Part shown: positions 1 through 11,625 of the stretch, one piece after another | Position numbering within the stretch: position 1 is the stretch's first letter | How the letters are laid out: each line of letters opens with the position of its first letter | NCBI RefSeq assembly: GCF_003813985.1 | Contig: NZ_CP033897.1 | Span: forward strand, 1,054,001 to 1,118,000 | Direction: 5' to 3' | Origin: Corynebacterium gerontici | Lineage (GTDB): Bacteria > Actinomycetota > Actinomycetes > Mycobacteriales > Mycobacteriaceae | DNA length: 64,000 nt | Position numbers and translations under genes: made by a program | Notes under the pieces: model-generated | What the model saw: the letters and a program-made list of their open reading frames with translations, nothing else | Databases searched by the model: none | Told to the model about the DNA's origin: nothing

Positions 1-1145
1 TCGTCCAGGCTGCGGCGCATGACGAAGTCAATGTCATTTGGGCTGTCATTGGCGATGCTTACTCGTCGGTCAGCGCCAGCGAGGATCACTCCGGAATCGA
101 GCTTGAGCAGCGAGGGGATTCTGTAACTTTTGGAACCGTGAAAGCCGGTATCGAACAGCGCCCTCGTTTCGATTGGGCTCACGCCTGCGAGACGCTTGAC
201 TTGAGCATCGCTAAGAACTGAGTCAAAGATCGCGGCAGTTTGCGCCTCACCAAATAGCCGTGACTGTTCAAGATTCATACCAACGGTAACCGCAGTGATT
301 GGGGCGACGTCACCGAAGAAGCAGGCACCGGGTTCAAGTGCTACTTGATAGCCGTCCACGTAGAGCACGAGTGCTCCGCGTCCGGACACAAGGACAACGT
401 CGTGCCATTCACCGTCGTCCCATTGCCCGGGCGCATGTACGCTCGCCAGCGTACTGGTGTGATCACGGGCGATGTAGCGCAGGCCTCCGTCGAGAAGCTC
501 AAGGGTGAGAGTGCCTTGCTCGCCGCGTGCCTCAATGATGGTGCCGCCCTGGCCGAGCCCGCGGGAGCGGAAGCGTGCCCGCCAGGCTCCGGATTGCAGT
601 TCGCCACAGCGGCGAGCGTCTCTCGGGGAAAGGTGTGATGCAGCGAATTCAACGAACGGGACTGCAGCGGATGCCTTTGCCACCATTTGGGCGGTGCGGA
701 GTGCTTCGCTGTGCAACTCGAGCGATTGAACTTCCATGATCTCTGCGGGATCAATGCGGATCTCGGAGACCTGTAGTTCCTTGAACCAGCCGATTGGGGT
801 GGTGTGAAACGCCGCATATCCGTCGATGTACAGGGCGAGCCCCTGCTGGTCGGCAACGAGGCCGAGGGTGTGGAGCTTTGAGTCGTCAAGCCCGAGTGTG
901 TCTTCAGCATCCAGATGTCTGTGGACGTGACCAATACGCAAATGACCGTCAATTCGGCCGCCCGTGATGTTCAAGCTGAGGTGCCCGGCGTCGCCGTGAA
1001 TGCTGAGCAATGCTCCGTCGATGCTGGATCGGAACTGGAGGGTCAATGTGCCCTCGAGGCAATCGCGCAGTGATCCGAGAGCGTTTGCTGGGATGGTGTG
1101 CGGCACTGGGCTGCTGAAGTGCAGCATTGATGAATGTGTACTCAC
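1..1145 (-). CDS. nanH: Sialidase (neuraminidase), 3'-truncated by the window edge
   Basis: The first 381 codons of a sialidase are seen; the gene runs off the left edge. Sialidases cleave terminal sialic acids from glycans. Residues about 20-320 look like two tandem concanavalin A/LamG-type modules (repeated LYIDGY and LYVDGY, and GEWHDVVLV). The catalytic propeller then begins with a Y-R-I-P motif whose Arg (about residue 342) belongs to the sialic-acid-binding Arg triad, followed by GADRR and NDSPNDID (with the likely acid/base Asp) and VMRRS, as in NanI/NanB-type enzymes. The start is GTG at 1145, 5 nt after AAAGGA. It is the first start codon after an in-frame stop upstream, so no signal peptide is encoded here, which is odd for a sialidase. 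Family call firm; secretion and exact specificity unknown. Confidence 0.85.
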   Translation of the reverse strand, partial: MSTHSSMLHFSSPVPHTIPANALGSLRDCLEGTLTLQFRSSIDGALLSIHGDAGHLSLNITGGRIDGHLRIGHVHRHLDAEDTLGLDDSKLHTLGLVADQQGLALYIDGYAAFHTTPIGWFKELQVSEIRIDPAEIMEVQSLELHSEALRTAQMVAKASAAVPFVEFAASHLSPRDARRCGELQSGAWRARFRSRGLGQGGTIIEARGEQGTLTLELLDGGLRYIARDHTSTLASVHAPGQWDDGEWHDVVLVSGRGALVLYVDGYQVALEPGACFFGDVAPITAVTVGMNLEQSRLFGEAQTAAIFDSVLSDAQVKRLAGVSPIETRALFDTGFHGSKSYRIPSLLKLDSGVILAGADRRVSIANDSPNDIDFVMRRSLD

Positions 1146-1292
1146 TGTTTTCCTTTGTGGTCTCGCGGAAAGCGATGTAAGACGTCTGACAAGTTCGTTT
1201 ATACATCAATGTGTTTTGGGTTAGGGCCAAAGATAACTGTGGTAGATGTCACTTCCTAGAAGGTTTGTACTGAAGCACTACAGTAAGAAGGC

Positions 1293-1874
1293 ATGAAGAT
1301 TGGTTTGACTGGAGGGATCGGCAGCGGAAAGAGCACCGTCGCACGGTTGATGGCTGCGCGAGGGGCACGGATTGTTGATGCGGATCACATTGCCCGTGAC
1401 ATTGTTAAACCCGGCAGCGCGGTTCTGCGGCAGCTAGCAACAACCTTTGGCGAGGACATCATCAATGATGACGGCAGTTTGAAGCGCCAAGAACTGGCAA
1501 GACGAGCCTTTGTGAGTGAAGAGAGCACACAACGGCTCAACGCAATCACGCACCCTGCTATAGCGAATGAAATCCGCCGGGCCTTGCAGCAAGATGGTAC
1601 CGTGGTGCTTGACCATCCGCTCTTGCTTGAAACTGCTTCAGATGCGTTGGTGGACTACGTCGTGGTGGTAGATGTACCGGCAGGTCAGCGAGTGCGCCGG
1701 TTGGTGGACCAGCGGGGATTGGACGCCGAAGATGCCAAAGCTCGGATCGCCCGACAGATGGGGGACGAGGAACGCCGACAAAGAGCGGATTACCTCATTG
1801 ACAATTCGGGTGACCTGCCCGCGTTGGAGCGTCAAGTGGAGCAGGTCTGGGAGGAGCTACACGCGCTACAGTAG
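1293..1874 (+). CDS. coaE: Dephospho-CoA kinase
   Basis: Last step of coenzyme A synthesis: ATP-dependent phosphorylation of the 3'-hydroxyl of dephospho-CoA, in the cytoplasm. The 193-residue protein has the P-loop G-G-I-G-S-G-K-S-T at residues 7-15 and the family motif DADHIARD at about 30-37. It has the single-domain length (about 200 aa) and lacks the C-terminal GrpB-like domain fused to the mycobacterial enzyme. The ATG follows AAGAAGG closely. The stop lies 5 nt before uvrB, so the two are probably cotranscribed, an order conserved in actinobacteria. The upstream 147 bp separate it from the divergent sialidase gene and should hold both promoters; I see no strong consensus there. Confidence 0.96.
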   Translation: MKIGLTGGIGSGKSTVARLMAARGARIVDADHIARDIVKPGSAVLRQLATTFGEDIINDDGSLKRQELARRAFVSEESTQRLNAITHPAIANEIRRALQQDGTVVLDHPLLLETASDALVDYVVVVDVPAGQRVRRLVDQRGLDAEDAKARIARQMGDEERRQRADYLIDNSGDLPALERQVEQVWEELHALQ

Positions 1875-1879
1875 AGCGC

Positions 1880-3985
<2,106 letters not shown>

Positions 3986-4102
3986 TTGCTAGTTGGGGGA
4001 GTGTGTGCCTCGATGCGCCAGGTCTTGAGGAAGTTGTTACACTTGTTGGCATTGTGAGCGCATGAAGCTCACCAGCCCTAATCATGTTCGAGAAAGGTTC
4101 CC

Positions 4103-4543
4103 ATGAGCGATTATTCCACCATCGTAGTTGGCACTGACGGCTCCAAATCTTCCATGCTTGCCGTGGAGCGCGCCGCCAAAATTGCCGCGGCTTTCGACGC
4201 AAAGCTGATCGTTGGTTGCGCCTACTACGAAACCAAGGAAGACGCCTCCAAGACCCTGCGCCAAGATTCCGTGACGGTACTTGGTAATGATCCGGCACAG
4301 CAGAATCTGGACAAAGCTGCAGCGCATGCCAGCGAAGCCGGAGCTCAGAACATTGAGACCGCCATCCGCCCCGGCACTCCCGTGGAAGCATTGATGGCAA
4401 TCGTCAACGAAAACGACGCCGACCTGCTGGTAGTGGGCAACCGCGGCATTAACTCGCTCACCGGTCGCCTGCTTGGTTCGGTTCCAGCCGATGTTGCACG
4501 TCAGTCCGATTGCGACGTCATGATTGTTCACACCGTGAGCTAG
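4103..4543 (+). CDS. Universal stress protein (UspA family)
   Basis: Small cytoplasmic nucleotide-binding protein of 146 residues with a single Usp domain. It starts with the family's strand and loop STIVVGTDGSKSS. It ends with the ATP-binding signature VVGNRGINSLTGRLLGSVPADVARQSDCDVMIVH (G-2x-G-9x-G-S/T pattern), so it is probably an ATP-binding Usp. The position after uvrB matches the small Usp Rv1636 of M. tuberculosis. GAAAGG precedes the ATG by 6 nt. A 117-bp gap after uvrB and a strong shared terminator downstream suggest a monocistronic gene. The physiological role cannot be read from the sequence. Confidence 0.93.
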   Translation: MSDYSTIVVGTDGSKSSMLAVERAAKIAAAFDAKLIVGCAYYETKEDASKTLRQDSVTVLGNDPAQQNLDKAAAHASEAGAQNIETAIRPGTPVEALMAIVNENDADLLVVGNRGINSLTGRLLGSVPADVARQSDCDVMIVHTVS

Positions 4544-4555
4544 AAACGCAAAAAG

Positions 4556-4584
4556 AAAAGCGCGTGCCAGGCACGCGCTTTTTT
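4556..4584. terminator. Bidirectional intrinsic terminator between usp and helD
   Basis: Perfect stem CGCGTGCC / GGCACGCG with a one-base centre, flanked by an A-run on the left and six T on the right. It can stop usp transcription and, read on the minus strand, that of the convergent helicase gene, whose stop codon starts at the last T. Confidence 0.9.
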
Positions 4585-6830
4585 CATGGCATTAGGCCAA
4601 TCACATGCAAGCTCTGAGTCGCCCGGGTACAGGCGACATAGAGATCCTGGTAGCCCTGGGGAGAGGCTTCAACGATGCTGCGGGGGTGAAGCAACACCAC
4701 ATGGTCGAATTCGAGACCCTTAATCTCACTCACTCCCATTATGCCGCTGCCCGCAGCATCATCGCTGGTGATCACCGCGGTGAGCCTATCGGGGTCGCGT
4801 TCACGCAGCTGCGCGGCAACATCCAAGGCGTCAGCATCGGCGGGGTGGTGGTGAATGGGTTCGTTGGATCGTCGCAAAGCAATAGCGCGAGGTGCATGGG
4901 GTGCAAAGTGATCCAGGATCTCGTTGGCAACCTCCATGATCTCGGCCGGGGTGCGGTAGTTCACGCTTAACTGATGAGTACGAAAACGCTGATCCACAAA
5001 TGGCGAGAGGGTTTCCTGCCAATCATCGACACCCGCCGGGTTCCCCGTCTGAGAAGTATCTCCAACGATCGTCATCCAACGCGAAGGGCTGCGGCGGAAG
5101 ACCATGCGCCATTCCATCGGGCTCAGCTCTTGCGCCTCGTCGATGATCACATGACCAAAGGCCCATTGGTGATCCTGCGCAGCTCGCTCGGCGGTACTTC
5201 GTTGATCCCGCACCTGTTGCCTCTCTGCGAGCGTTTCGGCGTCCACAACGTCATGCGCTGAGAGAATCTCGGCATCACTTTCGTCATCCAGGTCGGTGTT
5301 CTGGGATCCGATGAGCACGTCGAGCGCCTCCGAAGCCTCAGCCACCTGTTCTCGCCAGCGCTGTTGCTGCTCTTGTTGCTGTTGCTCGGGGTCTTGTACT
5401 CCGATGCGCACCGCAAGTTCGTCGAGCAGCGCAGCATCCGAGGCTGCCCAGGCAGATCCCGGCGCCCGAAGCAAGGCCGCATGAGTGTCCTCGTCATAAT
5501 CGAACGCCACGCGCTCAATCATGGAGGCGTCCTCGAGAAGTGAGCGAAGAAGCTGCGTTGGTTCGAGTTTCGGCCAGAACTCGTCTACGAGTTGCGCAAA
5601 AATGGCCGACGCGCGCACATCGTCGTGCAATTGTGCAAGATCGCCAGCACCCAGCAGATTCCCACCACCCAAGGGATCTGCACCAATGCGGTCTCTCATG
5701 GCATGGGCGAGCTGGTCGGCGAGGGCCTCGGCGAACATGCTCCGCGCTTGATTGTGCGGTTTGCGGCTACGACGAGCCCTCGTACGGGCGGCCTTGATCA
5801 TGGATACGGTCAACGTGAGCTCAAGCCCATCGATGCTGACGTTTCGATCGGACTCAGGCAACATCTGGTACTCCTTGACCAAACGATCAAGCAGCACCAC
5901 CATTTCCTCACTGCCTTTGACCTCTCTGCTCAAGACACTTTCTGAAGCGGTGGCATGCACGCCAGGGTAGAGGTCGCCCACAGTGGAAAGCACCACGCCT
6001 GTTTCGCCGAGCTCCGGCAGGACTCTCGAGATGTACTCCAGGAAGGTGGTGTTTGGGCCCAAGATGAGTACGCCGGTTTTCGCTAGCTGTTCGCGCCAGG
6101 TGTACAGCAGGTACGCCACGCGGTGCAGCGCTACGGCAGTTTTTCCGGTGCCCGGCCCGCCTTCAACAACCAGAACCCCGCGGTGCTCGTCGCGGATGAT
6201 TTGATCTTGTTCGCGCTGAATCGTTTCCACGATGGAGTTCATGTGTCCTGTGCGTGCAGCCTCAAGCGCTTCATGCAGCGCGGTTTCACTGCCAACACCA
6301 GCTCGGTGATCAGCCGCGATATCGCCCGAAAGCACCTCCTCGTGCACACCTGTGACTTTTGTTCCCTTGGTGCGAACGTGCCTCCGCAGCTCCACATTTT
6401 CCGGTTGAGCGGTGGTGGCCAAGTAGAAAGGCCTGGCCATGGGGGCGCGCCAATCCAAAAGAAGCGTGCGGTAATCGTCTTCGCGGTCCATCAACCCCAT
6501 GCGGCCGATATATCGGCGATCAACGCCGGGCCGCCCTTCAACCGGGTTGTCAATCAATTCCTCGGGCACGTCCGCGACATCGATGCGGCCGAACACCAAT
6601 CCAATCTGCGCCAGGTTGAGCCTGTCGATCTTCTCATTCAGCGCGTGGTATTCCGTCTCGCGGCGAAGAAGCGCCTCAGCATCGGGGTTGTTCGGATCCA
6701 CCCCGAGCATGACCGCCTTTAGGCGCGCCTGAGCAAGCGACACTTCCTCATCGAGTGTGGCAAGCAGCTTGTCGACGTTCCCCTGCTCCTCATCGATGGC
6801 GTGACGTTCATCGAAGTTCTGCCGATTCAG
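4584..6830 (-). CDS. helD: HelD-type RNA-polymerase-recycling helicase/ATPase
   Basis: UvrD/Rep-like superfamily 1 ATPase of the HelD/HelR group; known members bind RNA polymerase and remove it from stalled complexes or rifampicin. Seen: an N-terminal charged coil, the family sequence DWRAPMARPFYLAT, Walker A GGPGTGKTAVALHR, Walker B VIIDEAQELSP, and the C-terminal motifs SVNYRTPAEI, SEIKGLEFDHVVL and YVACTRATQSLHV. The first usual start codon is GTG at 6743, but GAGGAA touches it directly and the reading frame continues upstream with typical HelD coiled-coil sequence to a CTG at 6830. That CTG lies 7 nt after AAAGGA and just below an in-frame stop. I take CTG (748 aa); a GTG start would give 719 aa. 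Confidence 0.85.
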   Translation of the reverse strand: MNRQNFDERHAIDEEQGNVDKLLATLDEEVSLAQARLKAVMLGVDPNNPDAEALLRRETEYHALNEKIDRLNLAQIGLVFGRIDVADVPEELIDNPVEGRPGVDRRYIGRMGLMDREDDYRTLLLDWRAPMARPFYLATTAQPENVELRRHVRTKGTKVTGVHEEVLSGDIAADHRAGVGSETALHEALEAARTGHMNSIVETIQREQDQIIRDEHRGVLVVEGGPGTGKTAVALHRVAYLLYTWREQLAKTGVLILGPNTTFLEYISRVLPELGETGVVLSTVGDLYPGVHATASESVLSREVKGSEEMVVLLDRLVKEYQMLPESDRNVSIDGLELTLTVSMIKAARTRARRSRKPHNQARSMFAEALADQLAHAMRDRIGADPLGGGNLLGAGDLAQLHDDVRASAIFAQLVDEFWPKLEPTQLLRSLLEDASMIERVAFDYDEDTHAALLRAPGSAWAASDAALLDELAVRIGVQDPEQQQQEQQQRWREQVAEASEALDVLIGSQNTDLDDESDAEILSAHDVVDAETLAERQQVRDQRSTAERAAQDHQWAFGHVIIDEAQELSPMEWRMVFRRSPSRWMTIVGDTSQTGNPAGVDDWQETLSPFVDQRFRTHQLSVNYRTPAEIMEVANEILDHFAPHAPRAIALRRSNEPIHHHPADADALDVAAQLRERDPDRLTAVITSDDAAGSGIMGVSEIKGLEFDHVVLLHPRSIVEASPQGYQDLYVACTRATQSLHVIGLMP

Positions 6831-6851
6831 TGAACAATCCTTTCAACGAAT

Positions 6852-6879
6852 GCAAAAGCCCCATCATAAACGATGGGGC
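6852..6879 (-). terminator. Intrinsic terminator of the DoxX-like gene
   Basis: Stem GCCCCATC / GATGGGGC with a 6-nt loop. Read on the minus strand it is followed by TTTTGC. It lies just after the stop of the DoxX-like gene and before the helD ribosome-binding site. Confidence 0.8.
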
Positions 6880-6904
6880 GATGCTGGCAAGTGCGGATTT
6901 GAAC

Positions 6905-7747
6905 TTAGATGTTCTTCACTCGCTTTTGTGCCTTCTTCAGCGCCTTCTCGGCGTCCTTCTGCAGTTTGCCATAGCGCTTATCGGCCTTCTTCGCAGCGCG
7001 GCCCGATGCCTTTTCAGCCTCGGCGAGGGCATCCTGAGCGCGATCCTGGGCGCGGGCTGCTGCCTTCACGACCTTCTTCTTAGCGGCCTTGGTGTTCTTT
7101 TGGGCAGCTTTGAGCCAGTCGTCCTTGTTGTCGTCAACATAGTCTTTGGCGTTACCAGCGGCGTCTGCAACCTTCTCAGAAGCATCGCCGATCCAATCCT
7201 TGGCGGAGGAAGCGAACGCGGAAGCCTGCTCCTGAGCGTTCTCGGTGAACTTCTCGGTTTCAGACTTGGTGGGCAGTGCCTTCTGCACCTTCTTGTTCGC
7301 AACCTTTGCCGCGTGGCCTGCGCGCCACTTCAAACCGGGCTTGCCTTCGGTGTCCAGGCTGGTAATGGCCAAACCACCGATGAGTGCAAGGTTCGTCAGG
7401 AACCCCTGGCGACGCTGCACCTTCTCCTCGCGGGAATCGGCAGCCCAGAACGCGTTGCGAGTAATCAGGGTGGGCAGTGCCAGCAGTGCCAGCACTGCTG
7501 CAGAAAGGCGAGGAGCCTTGCCGAGAGCCAACAAGGAACCCGCGCCGATCTTGGTGCCACCAACAGCCTTGGCCACGGTCTCGGGATCCTTCGGGATGAA
7601 GGAAGCGTACTGGCGCGGCAGCAGAGAACGAAGGTTGCTGGTGACGGCCTCAGTTGCCTCAACATGAGCCTGGGTGTTCATTACGGTGTCTGCACCATCC
7701 GCAATGTACACGGAAGCAATCATTGGACGAGCAAGTTTACGGATCAT
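6905..7747 (-). CDS. DoxX-family membrane protein with long Lys/Ala-rich C-terminal coil
   Basis: 280 residues. The N-terminal half resembles DoxX-family integral membrane proteins: RKLARPMIASVYIADGADTV, then hydrophobic segments near residues 65-85 (IGAGSLLALG), 85-105 (LSAAVLALLALPTLIT) and 115-135 (LTNLALIGGLAI). Residues about 150-280 form a low-complexity amphipathic region rich in Ala, Lys, Asp and Glu, ending in many AKKKVVKAAARAQDRAQDAL-like repeats, similar in composition to histone H1/LEA-type coils. The start is the ATG at 7747, which has AAGGAGAT 7 nt upstream. A -10-like TATACT lies on the minus strand at 7791-7796. Function unknown; the tail might bind nucleic acid, polymer or envelope, which is inference from composition only. 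Confidence 0.75.
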   Translation of the reverse strand: MIRKLARPMIASVYIADGADTVMNTQAHVEATEAVTSNLRSLLPRQYASFIPKDPETVAKAVGGTKIGAGSLLALGKAPRLSAAVLALLALPTLITRNAFWAADSREEKVQRRQGFLTNLALIGGLAITSLDTEGKPGLKWRAGHAAKVANKKVQKALPTKSETEKFTENAQEQASAFASSAKDWIGDASEKVADAAGNAKDYVDDNKDDWLKAAQKNTKAAKKKVVKAAARAQDRAQDALAEAEKASGRAAKKADKRYGKLQKDAEKALKKAQKRVKNI

Positions 7748-7857
7748 GTATAGAATCTCCTTGACAGTTAGAAAAGCTATTTGAAAGGGGAGTATAGCGG
7801 GCTGATGGCTAAGCTGACGTATTCCTCCTTGCAAAAACGCTTATGAGTTTAGTCGGA

Positions 7858-8454
7858 TTACCAGCCTCGTGTGCGCCACTCATCCAAATGAGGACGCTCC
7901 TTGCCAAGCGTAGTGGGCTTTCCGTGGCCGGGATGCACGATTGCGTCGTCTGGATAACGCTCGAAAATCCTCGAGGTGACATCATCCATCAGTTGCTCAA
8001 AGTCATCGCTCGATTCAGTTTTGCCAACCCCGCCGGGAAATAGGCTATCGCCAACGAAAATGTGCCAGGTTCCGTCAATCTGGCAAGCTAATGCGAGCCC
8101 GCCGATGGTGTGTCCTCGCAGAATGTGCGCATGAAGTTCCAGGCCCTCGAAATGCAGCACATCGCCTTCCTCTAACTCGCGATCTGCAGGGCAGGGAAGT
8201 GCCGCAGCGTCTGGGGCGGGTGCAACGTGGGTGGCGCCAGTGGTTTCAAGCACTTCCTCCAGAGCACGGACGTGATCCCAATGTTGATGCGTGGTCACGA
8301 CGGTGGTGATTGTTGCGTTGTTTCGCTGAGCGAGCGCGAGGAGGTCCTCGGCGGCGTCGGCTGCGTCGATCAGCAAAGCCCGCTCGCCCCTCACGAGGAG
8401 GTAGCAGTTGTTGTCCATCGTTGATACAGCGATCTGATCCAGTGTTGTGCGCAT
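7858..8454 (-). CDS. Metallo-beta-lactamase-fold hydrolase (glyoxalase II-like)
   Basis: 198 residues with the MBL metal-ligand motifs: THQHWDH (H-x-H-x-D-H), ILRGHTIGGLALAC, FVGDSLFPGGVGKT and VHPGHGKPTTLGKE. This set is typical of glyoxalase II-like thioesterases or sulfur dioxygenase-like hydrolases with a binuclear metal site; the substrate is unknown. The location next to uvrA matches Rv1637c. I chose the ATG at 8454. There is no good ribosome-binding site, but TACACT ends 7 nt before it, as expected for a leaderless mRNA. An upstream ATG at 8499 is possible but lies inside the LexA-like box region. Confidence 0.85.
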   Translation of the reverse strand: MRTTLDQIAVSTMDNNCYLLVRGERALLIDAADAAEDLLALAQRNNATITTVVTTHQHWDHVRALEEVLETTGATHVAPAPDAAALPCPADRELEEGDVLHFEGLELHAHILRGHTIGGLALACQIDGTWHIFVGDSLFPGGVGKTESSDDFEQLMDDVTSRIFERYPDDAIVHPGHGKPTTLGKERPHLDEWRTRGW

Positions 8455-8490
8455 GTCAATGTAGTGTACGAGGAATGCGTCAGAGATGTT

Positions 8491-8504
8491 CGGACACATG
8501 TTCG
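8491..8504. promoter_or_regulatory. LexA (SOS) box in the uvrA promoter
   Basis: CGGACACATGTTCG differs by one base from the actinobacterial SOS consensus CGAAC-N4-GTTCG. It overlaps the expected -35 position of a uvrA promoter whose -10 would be TAGGCT at 8514-8519. SOS control of uvrA is well known in bacteria. The identification here rests on the sequence match and position. Confidence 0.7.
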
Positions 8505-8605
8505 TAATCCTGCTAGGCTAGTGATGGAATTTCTGCCCGACGCTGCGCGCTGCAATAGTGAAAGGCATCTTTGGGGGGACACCGATTGAATGAGGTAAGG
8601 AAAAC

Positions 8606-11455
8606 GTGGCTGATCGTTTAGTGGTTCGAGGTGCCCGGGAGCACAATCTCAAAGGCGTAGATATTGATTTGCCGAGGGACTCGCTCGTGGTATTCACGGG
8701 ACTTTCAGGCTCAGGCAAGTCCTCGCTCGCATTCGACACAATCTTCGCCGAAGGGCAGCGGCGCTACGTGGAATCACTCTCCAGCTACGCCCGTCAGTTC
8801 CTCGGTCAGATGGACAAGCCGGATGTCGATTTTATCGAGGGGCTGTCACCAGCCGTCTCAATTGATCAAAAGTCCACCAACCGAAACCCCCGTTCAACGG
8901 TTGGCACCATTACTGAGGTGTACGACTACCTCCGTCTGCTTTATTCGCGCGCAGGTACCGCACACTGCCCGAAGTGCGATGCGGTTATTCAAAGGCAAAC
9001 GCCGCAGCAAATCGTGGACCAGGTGCTCGAACTTGATGAAGGCACCAAGTTTCAAGTGCTCGCTCCAGTGGTGCGTACCCGAAAAGGCGAGTTTGTGGAC
9101 CTCTTTGCCGAGCTGGCTGCCGAGGGATATGCGCGTGTGCGAGTGGACGGTGAAGTGCACCAGCTCAGCAGTCCGCCGGAGCTAAAAAAGCAGGTCAAAC
9201 ACGATATCGATGTGGTGGTTGACCGACTCCAAGTCAAGAGCTCACAAAAGCAGCGTTTGACCGATTCGATTGAAACCGCGCTAAAACTCGCCGATGGCGT
9301 TGTGGTGCTTGAATTTGTGAGCCTTGACAAAGATGATCCGAACCGCATTCGCCGTTTCTCCGAAAAAATGGCCTGTCCTAACGGGCATGCGTTGGCCATC
9401 GATGAGCTGGAGCCGCGAGCATTTTCATTCAACTCGCCGTATGGAGCTTGCCCTGCCTGCGATGGTTTAGGTACTCGCACAGAAGTGGACGTGGATCTGA
9501 TCATCCCCGATGAAGATGCCCCCGCACTCAAAGCGGTGCAACCATGGAACGCAAGTCCCAACTCAAAATATTTTGAGAAGCTGATCGAGGCGCTGGCGAA
9601 GGCCATGGGGTTTGACCCGAAAACGCCCTATTCTGAGCTCACCCGCGAACAACAACATGCCATCGTGCACGGTAGTGATCAGGAAGTGGCGGTCCGGTAC
9701 AAAAACCGATACGGTCGCATTCGCAGTTGGACAGCGCCATTCGAGGGAGTGCTCGGTTACATACAGCGCAAACTAGATCAAACCGATAGTGAATCGCAGA
9801 AAGAACGTCTGCTCGCCTATACCCGCGAGGTTGCCTGCCCTACCTGCAAAGGGGCACGACTTCGTCCGGAAGTTCTCTCGGTGCGCTTGGCGTCAACAAC
9901 GCACGGCGAGCAATCCATTGCCGGCCTTAGTTCGCTTTCGGTTGCTGATGCTGCAGAATTTCTTAATACGCTGAGCCTCGGAGAACGCGAAGCGATGATC
10001 GCTGGCGCCGTGCTCAAGGAAATCCAGGCGCGCCTGAAATTCCTGTTGGATGTTGGCTTGAACTACCTCACCCTGAACCGTGCTGCGGGAACACTCTCTG
10101 GTGGTGAGGCCCAGCGCATCCGCTTGGCTACCCAGATCGGATCTGGTTTAGCCGGTGTGCTGTATGTCCTGGATGAACCCTCCATCGGATTACACCAGCG
10201 GGACAATCAGCGCTTGATCTCAACCCTGGAGCACCTTCGAGATATTGGCAACACTCTCATCGTGGTGGAACACGACGAAGACACCATCCGAACAGCGGAC
10301 TGGCTCGTGGACATTGGCCCGAAGGCTGGCGAATATGGTGGCGAAGTGGTCTACCAAGGCAAACCGGAGGGGATCGTCGAATGTGCCGATTCAATTACCG
10401 GAGCGTATCTGGGTGGAAAAAAGGTTCTTGGAGTTCCTGAGCAACGTCGCGACATTGACCCCGAGCGCATGCTGAAAATCGTCGGAGCCAAGGAGAACAA
10501 CCTTCGTGGCATCGATGTGTCCATCCCCTTGGGGGTGCTCGCATGCATCACTGGCGTTTCGGGCTCCGGAAAATCCACGTTGATCAACCAGATCTTGTCC
10601 AAAGTGCTGGCTAATGAACTGAACCGCTCGCGCCAAGTTCCCGGCCGAGTCAAGCGCGTTGAGGGTATCGAGCACCTGGATAAACTCGTGCAGGTTGATC
10701 AATCGCCGATTGGACGAACACCGCGTTCGAATCCAGCGACTTATACCGGCGTTTTTGACAAGATCCGTAATCTCTTCGCGGAAACCACCGAGGCAAAAGT
10801 ACGCGGATATAAGCCGGGCCGATTCTCTTTCAATGTCAAGGGAGGAAGGTGCGAGTCCTGTCAAGGTGACGGCACGTTGAAGATCGAAATGAACTTCCTT
10901 CCAGATGTGTACGTTCCATGCGAGGTGTGCCACGGGGCTCGGTATAACCGGGAAACGCTCGAGGTGAAGTACAAGGGAAAGAACATCGCCGAGGTGCTGG
11001 ATATGCCCATCAGTGAGGCTGCGGAGTTCTTCGAGCCGATCACTTCGATCCACCGTTACCTCGCCACCCTGACCAAGGTTGGTCTGGGATATGTACGCCT
11101 TGGGCAGTCGGCCACCACGCTTTCTGGTGGTGAGGCGCAGCGCGTCAAATTGGCTTCAGAGCTGCAAAAGCGTTCCAATGGCCGCACCATCTACATTTTG
11201 GATGAGCCCACCACCGGCTTGCACTTCGAGGACATTCGCAAGCTCATGCTCGTGATCCAGGGCTTAGTGGACAAAGGTAATTCCGTGATCGTGATCGAGC
11301 ACAATCTCGATGTAATCAAGGCTGCTGACTGGATCGTGGACATGGGGCCGGAGGGCGGCTCCGGCGGTGGTCGCGTGGTGGCACAGGGTACCCCGGAAGA
11401 CGTAGCGAAGGTAAAGGGTTCCTACACAGGCCAGTTCCTCGCTGAGCTTTTGTGA
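8606..11455 (+). CDS. uvrA: Excinuclease ABC subunit A
   Basis: UvrA is the DNA-damage-recognising dimeric ABC ATPase of nucleotide excision repair. At 949 residues it has full length. Two ABC modules are visible: first Walker [10 protein letters not shown] at about 32-40 and second GVSGSGKST, each with a LSGGEAQR signature and an LDEP Walker B. Zinc-finger cysteines are seen as [12 protein letters not shown] and the C-terminal CESCQGDG...[10 protein letters not shown] module. The GTG start is preceded by AAGGAAA at good spacing. Transcription probably starts behind the LexA-like box 100 bp upstream. The uvrB gene lies 5 kb to the left, not in the same operon. Confidence 0.98.
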   Translation: MADRLVVRGAREHNLKGVDIDLPRDSLVVFTGLSGSGKSSLAFDTIFAEGQRRYVESLSSYARQFLGQMDKPDVDFIEGLSPAVSIDQKSTNRNPRSTVGTITEVYDYLRLLYSRAGTAHCPKCDAVIQRQTPQQIVDQVLELDEGTKFQVLAPVVRTRKGEFVDLFAELAAEGYARVRVDGEVHQLSSPPELKKQVKHDIDVVVDRLQVKSSQKQRLTDSIETALKLADGVVVLEFVSLDKDDPNRIRRFSEKMACPNGHALAIDELEPRAFSFNSPYGACPACDGLGTRTEVDVDLIIPDEDAPALKAVQPWNASPNSKYFEKLIEALAKAMGFDPKTPYSELTREQQHAIVHGSDQEVAVRYKNRYGRIRSWTAPFEGVLGYIQRKLDQTDSESQKERLLAYTREVACPTCKGARLRPEVLSVRLASTTHGEQSIAGLSSLSVADAAEFLNTLSLGEREAMIAGAVLKEIQARLKFLLDVGLNYLTLNRAAGTLSGGEAQRIRLATQIGSGLAGVLYVLDEPSIGLHQRDNQRLISTLEHLRDIGNTLIVVEHDEDTIRTADWLVDIGPKAGEYGGEVVYQGKPEGIVECADSITGAYLGGKKVLGVPEQRRDIDPERMLKIVGAKENNLRGIDVSIPLGVLACITGVSGSGKSTLINQILSKVLANELNRSRQVPGRVKRVEGIEHLDKLVQVDQSPIGRTPRSNPATYTGVFDKIRNLFAETTEAKVRGYKPGRFSFNVKGGRCESCQGDGTLKIEMNFLPDVYVPCEVCHGARYNRETLEVKYKGKNIAEVLDMPISEAAEFFEPITSIHRYLATLTKVGLGYVRLGQSATTLSGGEAQRVKLASELQKRSNGRTIYILDEPTTGLHFEDIRKLMLVIQGLVDKGNSVIVIEHNLDVIKAADWIVDMGPEGGSGGGRVVAQGTPEDVAKVKGSYTGQFLAELL

Positions 11456-11470
11456 TCTCCGCGCGTCGAG

Positions 11471-11500
11471 TTGGTACTTTGAGCTCCAAGCTGTTAGGGT
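11471..11500 (+). promoter_or_regulatory. Probable promoter of the infC-rpmI-rplT operon
   Basis: TTGGTA at 11471-11476 and TAGGGT at 11495-11500, 18 bp apart; TAGGGT is a good corynebacterial -10. It would give a leader of about 235 nt before infC. The leader includes a CCTAC/GTAGG stem and the attenuator hairpin at 11626. Confidence 0.55.
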
Positions 11501-11625
11501 TGCCCGTACTACCGCCTACAAAGCTTGTTGCAGCGTAGGTCGCAAGTGGAGATCATCCCACCCGAAGCCGCTTTAAGCTGGACCAGGGTACAAGGTAAAT
11601 AACTCACACAAGTGGGTTCTGATCT

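Noticed and set aside
6744..6830. Frameshift or broken start of the HelD-type gene
   Set aside because: The frame is open from CTG to the stop, family motifs are intact, and a ribosome-binding site fits the CTG; a rare start explains it more simply.
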